Shown piece by piece: positions 1 to 5,671 of a stretch of DNA of 6,015 nt; the first letter of the stretch is position 1, and the number at the start of each line of letters is the position of its first letter. The notes below the pieces were generated by a model, which saw only the letters and a program-made list of their open reading frames with translations, was not told the DNA's origin and searched no databases. Made by a program: the position numbers and the translations under genes. Source of the stretch: DASTYU01 sp035764655 (lineage in GTDB: Bacteria > Chloroflexota > Limnocylindria > Limnocylindrales > CSP1-4); contig DASTYU010000195.1 of the NCBI GenBank assembly GCA_035764655.1, forward strand, positions 1 to 6,015, read 5' to 3'.

Positions 1-813
1 CGCGGGGTCGGCGGGCCAGGTCCCAGCGCGTCGGAACTCCTCGACCGCGCGGACGCCTTCCGCCGCCCAGTCGGCAAGGTGGGCAACGTGCTCGCGGAGC
101 GTCCAGCCGGGCGTCAGCTCGGCGGCCGTCCAGGCCTCGGTTGGAACACGGTCGAGCAGACCCTGGAGCCCCGTCCACGTCGCGTCGTCGGCGGCCCAGA
201 ACGTTTCGAAGCTGGCGGGTCGCGGGTCGTCGACGAACGGGTCGCCGTCCGCCTGGCGGGCGCGCAAGATCCGCAGCCACGGCTCGATGACGGCGAGGTG
301 GTCGAGGTAGTGGCCGTGGAGGACCATGTAGACCCAGCCCCACGCGTCGTCGCTGCGGATGGTGTCGGTCGACAGGCGTCGGGCGGTCTCGAGCAGGCGC
401 GAACGGGTGTCCGCGAGGTGGGTGCGGATCGCGACCGGATCCATTGACGCCCACGGTTCGCGCCGGCGTTCGTTATAGGTATCGAAGTCGCCGCCGTCGT
501 AGTCATCGTCCGACGGCCATGTCCCGCCATCCAGCACCGCGCCGATGTAGTCGATCGCGAGTGCTTGCCAGTCGGCCACGTGCCCGACGTGCTCGGCCAG
601 CGACCAGTCCGGGCCACCGGCGTCGGAGGGGGCGGCACCGGGAAGCGGCCACGCCGCATCGTCGAGCCCTGGCCAGGACGCAGCGAACCGGTCCCAGACC
701 GCCGCCTCATCGGCCCAGAAGTCGCGGTTCGTGGCTCGCAGGTCGAGGATTCGGAGGTCGGACAGCGGCGCGCGGCGCAGGTCGGTCAGAGATGCGGTGG
801 GCGAGTCGATCAC
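1..813 (-). CDS. Tandem DinB/ClbS-like four-helix protein, partial (3' end off left edge)
   Basis: An open frame of 271 codons runs from a GTG at 813-811 through the left edge without a stop. The start overlaps the proC stop (GTGA, 4 nt), which suggests translational coupling; no clear Shine-Dalgarno is seen. The protein holds two copies of a DinB-superfamily-like unit. In copy 1 (about residues 30-185), WSLAEHVGHVADW (70-82) supplies a helix-2 His (H78), and HGHYLDH (166-172) supplies the H-x3-H pair (H168, H172) typical of the DinB metal triad. Copy 2 starts near residue 203: FW, WTLREHVAHLADW (237-249, H245) and GTWP match copy 1 in order, and the copy is cut before its last helix. DinB-fold proteins include thiol-dependent S-transferases, maleylpyruvate isomerases and ClbS-type hydrolases. 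The substrate here cannot be told. The family call is firm at fold level only; the role is unknown. Confidence 0.8.
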   Translation of the reverse strand, partial: MIDSPTASLTDLRRAPLSDLRILDLRATNRDFWADEAAVWDRFAASWPGLDDAAWPLPGAAPSDAGGPDWSLAEHVGHVADWQALAIDYIGAVLDGGTWPSDDDYDGGDFDTYNERRREPWASMDPVAIRTHLADTRSRLLETARRLSTDTIRSDDAWGWVYMVLHGHYLDHLAVIEPWLRILRARQADGDPFVDDPRPASFETFWAADDATWTGLQGLLDRVPTEAWTAAELTPGWTLREHVAHLADWAAEGVRAVEEFRRAGTWPADPA

Positions 814-1679
814 GAACGCGACCGGCGTTCGCCGGCTGATCGCGCGACGGACGCCTCGAGCTGGGATCCGAGTTCGTCGGTGCGCCGATAGGCTGCCCAG
901 ACCGCCTCTGACAGGACGGTCCGCAAGCGGCCGGATTCGAGCTCGTGGAGCGCCGCGGCGGACGTGCCGCCGGGCGAGGTCACCATGTTGCGCAGCTCGG
1001 CCGGGTGCATCCCGGACTGCTTTGCGAACAGCGTCGACCCCTCGAGCGTTTCGATCACGAGATCGTGGGCCACGTGGCGCGGGAAGCCGAGGTGCACCGC
1101 CGCGTCGATGAGCGCCTCCATGACAAGGAACACGTACGTCGGGCCGGTCCCCGACACCGCGGTGGCCATGGCCACGAACTTCTCGTCGTCCACCTCGATC
1201 TCGGCGCCGAGGCAGCTCAGCAGGGCGGCGGCCTGGGCGCGCTGGTCCTCGGTCGTTTCGGGCGTGGCGTACCAGACCGTCATGCCCTTGCCCAGGCGCG
1301 CCGGCGTGTTCGGCATGGAGCGGACCACCTGATCGTGGCCGAGGATTCCGGTCAAAGCCGCGGTGGTGGCCCCGGCCAACACGGACAGCACGAGCTGACC
1401 ACGTTTCAGGTGCGGGCCGATCTCGCGGCCGACGCGGTTGAGCATCTGCGGCTTGATCGAGAGCAGGACCACGTCGGCGTCGGCGACAGCCTCGACGTTC
1501 GACTCCACCACGCGGATGCCGTACTCGCGCTCGAGCTGCTCCCGGCGCTCAGGGCGCGGATGGCTGGCAACGACCTGCTGCGCGTCGACGAGCTTGCCGC
1601 GCAGCATCCCGGCGACCATGGCCTCGGCCATGACGCCCGATCCGATGGTCGCGATCGTGCGCTTCGAGAGGGGGGACAT
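810..1679 (-). CDS. proC: Pyrroline-5-carboxylate reductase
   Basis: A 289-residue protein that reduces 1-pyrroline-5-carboxylate to L-proline with NAD(P)H, the last step of proline synthesis, in the cytoplasm. The N-terminal Rossmann domain opens with the dinucleotide loop IGSGVMAEAM (12-21). It continues with SIKPQ (74-78) and MPNTP (122-126), both typical of ProC. The C-terminal dimerisation/active-site domain has AVSGTGPTYVF (174-184) and the family signature TSPGGTSAAALHELE (234-248). Length is slightly above the usual 265-280 because of a basic, low-complexity tail after about residue 275. I chose the ATG at 1679 because the nucleotide-binding strand begins seven residues later; a longer frame to 2081 only runs antisense-like through the neighbouring methyltransferase gene. 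The TGA at 812-810 overlaps the next gene's GTG. No proA or proB lies in the window. Confidence 0.96.
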   Translation of the reverse strand: MSPLSKRTIATIGSGVMAEAMVAGMLRGKLVDAQQVVASHPRPERREQLEREYGIRVVESNVEAVADADVVLLSIKPQMLNRVGREIGPHLKRGQLVLSVLAGATTAALTGILGHDQVVRSMPNTPARLGKGMTVWYATPETTEDQRAQAAALLSCLGAEIEVDDEKFVAMATAVSGTGPTYVFLVMEALIDAAVHLGFPRHVAHDLVIETLEGSTLFAKQSGMHPAELRNMVTSPGGTSAAALHELESGRLRTVLSEAVWAAYRRTDELGSQLEASVARSAGERRSRS

Positions 1680-1686
1680 CGCGCGG

Positions 1687-1692
1687 AGTATA
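1687..1692 (-). promoter_or_regulatory. Predicted -10 element for leaderless proC transcript
   Basis: TATACT on the minus strand (5/6 match to TATAAT) lies in the 50-nt gap between the methyltransferase stop and proC. Only 7 nt separate it from the proC ATG, so transcription should start at or very near the A of the ATG. No Shine-Dalgarno fits in that space. No convincing -35 is visible at 16-18 nt, which is common for leaderless TANNNT promoters. This is a prediction from position and sequence only. Confidence 0.5.
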
Positions 1693-1729
1693 GGCCGCGT
1701 CGCTCCGTCGCTCAGAAGGCGTTGCGGGC

Positions 1730-2614
1730 CTACGCCGTGGCCCGGCCGAGGAGGAAGAAGCGGCCGCTCGAGGTGACTTCTGCCGAAGCGAACCCGGCCT
1801 CGAGCAGGGCCGCCTCGAGCTCCGCGGGCGAGTAGTAGACCTTGACGATCTCGAACTCGCGGCCGTCGTCCAGCTTGCGGATCGAACGGTCGGCAGCCGG
1901 CGGCTCGTGGTCCGCCGCGCCTGACTGGGGGTCGGGCAGCGAATCGATGAACGCGAACGTGGCGCCGTCGCGCAGCCAGCGGCGCGCCAGCGCCATGAAG
2001 TCCCCGAGCCGATCCCGCTCGATGTGGCTCAACCAGAATCCGACGAAGAGCGCGTCGACCTGGCGGTCCGGCTCGGCCCATGCGTCGCGCGCGTGGATGT
2101 GTGCGCGCAGCCCGTGCGCCAGGAGCCGGTCCCGGGCGCGATCGAGCGGAGCTTCGGCCGCGTCGTAGATCGACAGCTCACCCTTGGCGGCGAGGAGCGG
2201 CGACCACCAGCCCGTGCCCGCGGCGAGCTCGACGATCTCGCCCGAGATGGGCAGGCTGTCGAGCCAGCGCCCCGCCGCGTCGAGCTCGGCGTTCCAGGCC
2301 GCGTCATGGATGGGTCCCCGCTCGTAGCGCCCGCGGCGGAGATACCAATCGTCGTATTCGGGCGCCCGCGCCTCGTAGTAGGCAACGAGCTCGTCGTCCC
2401 CGACGTCGGCTGCCGTCGCGCCCACTCCGGCCGGCACGGCGGCACGGCCGCGCTCGGTGATGGCGTCGCGCAGGCGGAACCGGAGGAAGCCGTTCTCACC
2501 GGCCTTGGCAACGCAGTCGGGGCAGAGCTGCGCCCACCCCTCGATGTCGTCGGTCCCGCGCGCGACGTACGCCGTGCCGCACCAGAGACAGTCGAACGAC
2601 GAGCGGAAGGGCAT
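1730..2614 (-). CDS. Zinc-ribbon plus class I SAM-dependent methyltransferase, substrate unknown
   Basis: A 294-residue two-part protein. Residues 1-40 hold a CxxC...CxxC zinc ribbon (C9, C12, C31, C34: CLWC and CPDC). Residues about 75-294 form a class I methyltransferase. DDELVAYYEARAPEYDDWY (73-91) is the familiar pre-core helix of small-molecule methyltransferases. VELAAGTGWWSPLLA (128-142) is motif I for SAM binding; YDAAEAPLDRAR (150-161) carries the acidic residue after strand 2. DALFVGFWLSHI (187-198) and FAFIDSL (220-226) are strands 4 and 5. The ATG at 2614 was chosen because it sits directly before the ribbon and only 5 nt after the upstream stop, with GAGG 10 nt before it. A longer frame to 2857 lies inside the upstream gene. 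The tight spacing suggests co-expression with the BtuF-like gene. The acceptor substrate is not evident from sequence. Confidence 0.88.
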   Translation of the reverse strand: MPFRSSFDCLWCGTAYVARGTDDIEGWAQLCPDCVAKAGENGFLRFRLRDAITERGRAAVPAGVGATAADVGDDELVAYYEARAPEYDDWYLRRGRYERGPIHDAAWNAELDAAGRWLDSLPISGEIVELAAGTGWWSPLLAAKGELSIYDAAEAPLDRARDRLLAHGLRAHIHARDAWAEPDRQVDALFVGFWLSHIERDRLGDFMALARRWLRDGATFAFIDSLPDPQSGAADHEPPAADRSIRKLDDGREFEIVKVYYSPAELEAALLEAGFASAEVTSSGRFFLLGRATA

Positions 2615-2619
2615 GTGGA

Positions 2620-3549
2620 TCAGGCCTCGACCCGCGCCCAGCTGCCGGCCGGCGCGCTGTCGGCGAACGCCTCCGGATCGAAGATTTCGGCAAGCAGCTC
2701 GATGCCGTCGATGACCCGCGGTCCCGGCCTGCTGAAGTAGGCCGAGCCGTCCACGGCGAAGACGTGCCCACCTCGAACCGCCGACAGTTCGGGGAACCAG
2801 GCCGGGCGGAGCGTTCGATGCCATTCGGCGACGGTCTCCGGCAGGTGGAACCCGCACGGCATGAGCAGCAGCGTCTCGGGGTCAACCTCGCGCACCGCGT
2901 TCCAGGTGGTCTCGACGGCCTTGTCGCCGTCGCGGCCGAGCAGGTCCCAACCGCCGGCTCGCCGGATCTGCTCCGGGACCCAGTGCCCGACCGCAAAGGG
3001 CGGATCGAGCCACTCGACGGCTACGACCCGCGGCCCCGTACGGCCGGCATCGCGCCGGGTGGTGACAAGCTCCTCGACGGCGCCAAGCCGCGAGCGCAGG
3101 CTTTCGACCAAGTCGAGCGCGTCGTCCTCGACCTCGGCCATCGCGCCGACGGTGGTGATCGTGTTGAGGATGCCCTCGATCGACGTCGGTTCGAGCGACA
3201 CGACCGTGATCGAGGCATCGATCGCGCGGGCAACCTCGTTGACCTCGTGATAGCTGACTGCGCAGACCCGGCACAGCTCCTGGGTCAGGATGAGGTCCGG
3301 CTCGAGCGCCGCGAGCTTCTCGTCGTCGAGCGCGTAGAGCGACGAGCCGCCGTGCATCGCCGCGGACACCAGGTTATGGATGTCCGCGCTCGGCAGCTCG
3401 TGAAGATCGTGTGTGTTGCGCGTGACGACCGGCTTGCCGATGACCTCCGGCGGCCAGTCGCACTCATGGGTCACCCCGACCAGCTCATCGCCGAGCCCGA
3501 GGGCGCAGACGATCTCCGTGGCGGAGGGCAGAAGAGAGACGATCCGCAT
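2620..3549 (-). CDS. BtuF-like cobalamin-binding-fold protein without signal peptide
   Basis: A 309-residue member of the BtuF/FecB-type periplasmic-binding fold (COG0614 class), often annotated as a cobalamin-binding protein. It begins directly with strand 1, RIVSLLPSATEIVCALGLGD (2-21), where secreted BtuF carries a signal peptide first. No export signal or lipobox is seen, so it is probably cytoplasmic. Other family marks are THECDWP (27-33), LEPDLILTQELCRVCAVS (82-99) with two Cys, then SLEPTSIEGI, EWLDPPFAVGHWVP and LMPCGFHLPET. The conserved HxC-type and CxxC residues could bind a metal or corrinoid, which is inference. No BtuC/BtuD partners are present. ATG at 3549 is the natural start; no good Shine-Dalgarno is seen, and a hairpin sits 4 nt upstream. 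It lies 25 nt after the ferredoxin and 5 nt before the methyltransferase. The fold is sure; ligand and role are not. Confidence 0.88.
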   Translation of the reverse strand: MRIVSLLPSATEIVCALGLGDELVGVTHECDWPPEVIGKPVVTRNTHDLHELPSADIHNLVSAAMHGGSSLYALDDEKLAALEPDLILTQELCRVCAVSYHEVNEVARAIDASITVVSLEPTSIEGILNTITTVGAMAEVEDDALDLVESLRSRLGAVEELVTTRRDAGRTGPRVVAVEWLDPPFAVGHWVPEQIRRAGGWDLLGRDGDKAVETTWNAVREVDPETLLLMPCGFHLPETVAEWHRTLRPAWFPELSAVRGGHVFAVDGSAYFSRPGPRVIDGIELLAEIFDPEAFADSAPAGSWARVEA

Positions 3550-3553
3550 CAGG

Positions 3554-3570
3554 GGCGCCCTGCGGGCGCC
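3554..3570 (-). other. Perfect 7-bp GC hairpin before the BtuF-like start
   Basis: GGCGCCC-TGC-GGGCGCC (as read on the plus strand) forms a perfect 7-bp stem with a 3-nt loop in the 25-nt gap between the ferredoxin stop (3575) and the BtuF-like ATG (3549). No T-run follows on either strand, so it is not a standard intrinsic terminator. It covers where the ribosome-binding site would be, so it might limit translation, or stabilise the 3' end of the ferredoxin mRNA. Both roles are inference. Confidence 0.45.
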
Positions 3571-3574
3571 GGCA

Positions 3575-3865
3575 TCAGCCCGGCGGTTTCAGGGAGTCGA
3601 CTTCCGCCCGAGCGGCGGCCTTGTCCACGTACCACTGGGCGTCGATCTGCGTGTAGCTCGCCCACTCGGTCGGGAGCGACTCCTCCGGGAAGATCGCGTT
3701 CACCGGACACTCCGGCTCGCAGGCGCCGCAGTCGATGCACTCGTTCGGGTCGATGAAGAGCTTGCGATCGACGCCTTCTTCGTAGTGGATGCAATCGACC
3801 GGGCAGACCGACACGCACGAGAGGTCGAGCACATCGATGCACGGCTCGGCGATCACATAGGTCAT
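3575..3865 (-). CDS. fdxA: 7Fe-type (3Fe-4S/4Fe-4S) ferredoxin
   Basis: A 96-residue FdxA-type ferredoxin, a soluble cytoplasmic low-potential electron carrier. The N-terminal motif C9-x7-C17-x3-C21-P replaces the usual CxxCxxC of a 2[4Fe-4S] ferredoxin. With PxxCIDCGACEPECP around C43, C46, C49 and C53, it predicts a [3Fe-4S] cluster on C9, C17 and C53 and a [4Fe-4S] cluster on C21, C43, C46 and C49, by analogy with Azotobacter ferredoxin I. C25 is the extra Cys also found in that family. A short tail (60-96) follows, as in FdxA proteins. The ATG at 3865 has an excellent AGGAGG 5 nt upstream; a longer frame to 3931 is not supported. It lies 69 nt after the cupredoxin gene and 25 nt before the BtuF-like gene. 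Its redox partner is unknown. Confidence 0.95.
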   Translation of the reverse strand: MTYVIAEPCIDVLDLSCVSVCPVDCIHYEEGVDRKLFIDPNECIDCGACEPECPVNAIFPEESLPTEWASYTQIDAQWYVDKAAARAEVDSLKPPG

Positions 3866-3870
3866 GCGTT

Positions 3871-3876
3871 CCTCCT
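3871..3876 (-). promoter_or_regulatory. Shine-Dalgarno of the ferredoxin gene
   Basis: AGGAGG on the minus strand, 5 nt before the ATG at 3865. It decides the start over the longer upstream frame and is the strongest ribosome-binding site among the minus-strand genes here. Confidence 0.85.
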
Positions 3877-3934
3877 CGAGGCTTCGGTTCGACGTGCATC
3901 TCCTGCGGGAGGGTGAGCGTACCACCCACAACCC

Positions 3935-4441
3935 TCAGGGTGGGGCGACCCAGCGGACCGGGATCTGCATCCCCTTCTCCCAATGGCCATAGATGTGGCA
4001 GCCAACGGTCCATGCCTCCTCCGCTGCCTCTGCGGGAACCGTCCACTCGAGGTCGACCCGCTCCCCGGAGCGCACGACGATCCGGACACCGGCCACGTCG
4101 GGCGGGACGTTGACAACCGGCGTCGGGCCCGGCGGCGGATCGGCGATCCCCGGCGCAGCCTCGGCGACCTCCCAGGCGTCCTGCACGCGATCGTCGCCGA
4201 TGATCGCCTCGTGGGTGATGAGGCCGCCGTTGATGACGTGGAGCCGCACCGTCTCGCCTGGCGCGAGGTCGAGCGTCGGAGGCTGGAACGAGTAGTCACG
4301 CGCGATCAGGTTGACCTCGCGGGGCGCCTCGGACGAGCCCGGCGAGATCGGCGGCGTCGCCGCCGGCGGACCGGCTTCGCAGGCTGCCAGCGCGAACAGC
4401 CCGGCGAGGACGGCGGGGGCGAGACGAACGGGTCGATGCAC
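3935..4441 (-). CDS. Lipoprotein cupredoxin (type 1 blue-copper protein, auracyanin/plastocyanin-like)
   Basis: A 168-residue exported copper protein, likely an electron carrier or copper-binding protein anchored outside the membrane. Residues 1-21 form a lipoprotein signal (basic start, hydrophobic LAPAVLAGLFALAAC) with lipobox LAAC, Cys21. A Pro/Ser/Ala linker runs to about 40. The cupredoxin barrel (42-165) has the N-terminal ligand loop GGLITHEAIIGD (72-83; H77) and the C-terminal loop GCHIYGHWEKGM (147-158), giving ligands H77, C148, H153 and M158. The C-x4-H-x4-M spacing is that of auracyanin rather than plastocyanin (C-x2-H). The segment ITHEAIIGD resembles uncharacterised periplasmic copper-binding proteins. 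I chose GTG at 4441 because it puts the signal peptide at the N-terminus and has a -10-like TACACT 6 nt upstream; a frame to 4543 would add about 34 hydrophilic residues. Redox partners are not visible. Confidence 0.88.
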   Translation of the reverse strand: MHRPVRLAPAVLAGLFALAACEAGPPAATPPISPGSSEAPREVNLIARDYSFQPPTLDLAPGETVRLHVINGGLITHEAIIGDDRVQDAWEVAEAAPGIADPPPGPTPVVNVPPDVAGVRIVVRSGERVDLEWTVPAEAAEEAWTVGCHIYGHWEKGMQIPVRWVAPP

Positions 4442-4447
4442 CGCGGG

Positions 4448-4453
4448 AGTGTA
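4448..4453 (-). promoter_or_regulatory. Predicted -10 element for leaderless cupredoxin transcript
   Basis: TACACT on the minus strand (TANNNT, 4/6 to TATAAT including the key T1, A2 and T6) is separated from the cupredoxin GTG by 6 nt. This puts the transcription start at the start codon. No Shine-Dalgarno lies within 15 nt and no strong -35 is seen. The arrangement mirrors the one at proC, which supports both calls. Confidence 0.42.
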
Positions 4454-4496
4454 TGGCGCTCCAGACGGAACAGCCCGTGGCGCCGACCGATTTTGG

Positions 4497-4525
4497 TTGA
4501 CTTTGCCCGAGCAGCGCCGGATAGT
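4497..4525 (+). promoter_or_regulatory. Sigma70-type promoter of the ABC transporter operon
   Basis: TTGACT (4497-4502, 5/6 to TTGACA) and GATAGT (4520-4525, 4/6 to TATAAT) are separated by exactly 17 nt within the divergent intergenic region. The predicted transcription start is near 4532, leaving a leader of about 33 nt before the TTG at 4565. No operator-like inverted repeat was recognised around it. Confidence 0.6.
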
Positions 4526-4555
4526 GCCCGCCATCCCGCGCACCCGTCATGACGC

Positions 4556-4559
4556 GAGG
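4556..4559 (+). promoter_or_regulatory. Shine-Dalgarno fixing the TTG start of the ATPase
   Basis: GAGG ends 5 nt before the TTG at 4565. An in-frame TGA at 4550-4552 rules out any earlier start, and no ATG or GTG lies between the TTG and the conserved ATPase core, so this site supports the TTG. Confidence 0.55.
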
Positions 4560-4564
4560 TCCAC

Positions 4565-5671
4565 TTGGCGCTCTCCGCGGAGGCCCTGTCTTCGCCGCCT
4601 CCGGCCGATTCCTCAACGAAATCCGTCGCAGTCCGGCTCGAACACGTCGAAAAGCGGTACGGCGATGTCATCGCCGTCGATGGCGTCGACCTCGACGTCC
4701 GCGACGGCGAATTCTTCTCGATGCTCGGCCCGTCCGGGTCGGGCAAGACGACGACGCTGCGCATGATCGCGGGCTTCGAGCAGCCGACGAGCGGGCGTGT
4801 CGTCCTCCACGGCCGCGACGTGACCGGTGTCCCGCCGTTCGAGCGAGACGTCAACACGGTCTTCCAGGACTACGCGCTGTTCCCGCACATGTCGGTCGGC
4901 GACAACGTCGGCTACGGGCTGATGGTCCGCAAGGTCGACAAGGCGACGCGCAAGACCCAGGTGGCCGATGCGCTTCGGATGGTGCGCCTGGAGGGGTACG
5001 AGGGCCGCAAGCCGGGCCAGCTGTCCGGTGGTCAGCGCCAGCGCGTGGCGCTCGCCCGCGCCCTGGTCAACCGGCCGCGCGTGCTCTTGCTCGATGAGCC
5101 GCTGGGCGCGCTCGATCTGAAGCTTCGCGAGGACATGCAGATCGAGCTCAAGCAGATCCAGCAGCAGGTCGGGATCACGTTCATCTACGTCACCCACGAC
5201 CAGGGTGAGGCGCTCACGATGAGTGATCGCCTCGCGGTGTTCAACAACGGGCGGGTCGAGCAGCTCGGCGCGCCCGCGGAGGTGTATGAGCGCCCGGCGA
5301 CTCGCTTCGTTGCCGGCTTCGTGGGTACCTCGAACCTGCTGACCGGCGATGTGGCGCAGCGGGTCCTCGGTCGTTCCGGGTCGTTCACGATCCGGCCCGA
5401 GAAGATTCGCCTGGCCGAGGCTGATGCAGCGGCGGCCGACGACGAAGGTGCCGCCGCCGGCCGCGTTCGCGCGGTCTCCTACCTCGGCCCCGATACCCGC
5501 TACTGGATCGCGCTCGATGCGGGTTCGGAGCTGATCGTCACGCAACAGAACTTCGCGACGACCTCGACCGAGGCGCTCGCCCAGGAAGGCAAGGCTGTCC
5601 GCCTCATCTGGAAGCGACAGCACGAGCTCCCAGTCGCTGACGGGAGCAAGGTGGAGGAGAACGAGGGATGA
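4565..5671 (+). CDS. ABC transporter ATP-binding protein, PotA/YdcT-type (polyamine-class uptake)
   Basis: A 368-residue ATPase that powers import by a spermidine/putrescine-class ABC transporter at the inner face of the membrane. All nucleotide-binding motifs are intact: Walker A GPSGSGKT (55-62), Q-loop VFQDYALFPHMSV (Q101), signature LSGGQRQR (153-160), Walker B VLLLDEP (173-179), D-loop GALD (181-184) and H-loop THDQGEAL (H211). FVGTSNLL (252-259) marks the usual junction to the C-terminal TOBE-type regulatory domain (about 280-355; FTIRPEKIRL, YLGPDTRYWI). Length fits PotA (about 350-380), with a 20-residue Ser/Pro-rich N-terminal extension. The TTG start has a Shine-Dalgarno and is bounded by an upstream stop. 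Its TGA overlaps the ATG of the binding protein (ATGA). Family is firm; substrate is inferred from the neighbour and could be another small organic cation. Confidence 0.93.
   Translation: MALSAEALSSPPPADSSTKSVAVRLEHVEKRYGDVIAVDGVDLDVRDGEFFSMLGPSGSGKTTTLRMIAGFEQPTSGRVVLHGRDVTGVPPFERDVNTVFQDYALFPHMSVGDNVGYGLMVRKVDKATRKTQVADALRMVRLEGYEGRKPGQLSGGQRQRVALARALVNRPRVLLLDEPLGALDLKLREDMQIELKQIQQQVGITFIYVTHDQGEALTMSDRLAVFNNGRVEQLGAPAEVYERPATRFVAGFVGTSNLLTGDVAQRVLGRSGSFTIRPEKIRLAEADAAAADDEGAAAGRVRAVSYLGPDTRYWIALDAGSELIVTQQNFATTSTEALAQEGKAVRLIWKRQHELPVADGSKVEENEG
5653..5659 (+). promoter_or_regulatory. Shine-Dalgarno of the substrate-binding protein gene
   Basis: GGAGGAG lies 8 nt before the ATG at 5668, inside the last codons of the ATPase gene. 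It allows strong independent initiation of the highly needed binding protein as well as coupling through the ATGA overlap. Confidence 0.75.

Larger units (their letters stand above)
4442..4564. other. Divergent intergenic region
   Basis: These 123 nt separate the cupredoxin and ATPase start codons. They hold the ATPase promoter and Shine-Dalgarno on the plus strand and the cupredoxin -10 on the minus strand. I see no clear operator palindrome, small ORF or RNA gene. This is the longest non-coding stretch in the window. Confidence 0.7.

Noticed and set aside
945..1835. 296-codon plus-strand open frame antisense to proC
   Set aside because: It lies opposite a certain gene in high-GC DNA; its translation is rich in Arg, His and Gly with no recognisable domain.
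1680..2081. Extended N-terminus of proC
   Set aside because: The extra residues run through the methyltransferase gene in another frame and lack any match to ProC; the ATG at 1679 fits the fold.
2764..3756. 330-codon plus-strand open frame antisense to the BtuF-like and ferredoxin genes
   Set aside because: It crosses two well-supported genes and shows only low-complexity Arg/Pro-rich sequence at its end.
3916..3921. TACGCT as a -10 for the ferredoxin gene
   Set aside because: No -35 at the right distance and a weak match; too uncertain to list as a promoter.
3922..3943. Possible terminator (CCACCC...GGGTGG) at the cupredoxin stop
   Set aside because: The stem is 6 bp with a 10-nt loop, overlaps the stop codon and has no T-run on either strand, so readthrough into the ferredoxin gene cannot be excluded.
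4442..4543. Longer cupredoxin start at 4543
   Set aside because: It would bury the signal peptide 34 residues inside the protein and overlap both divergent promoters.
4613..5623. 336-codon minus-strand open frame antisense to the ABC ATPase
   Set aside because: The opposite strand encodes every ABC motif; this frame is a GC-codon shadow.
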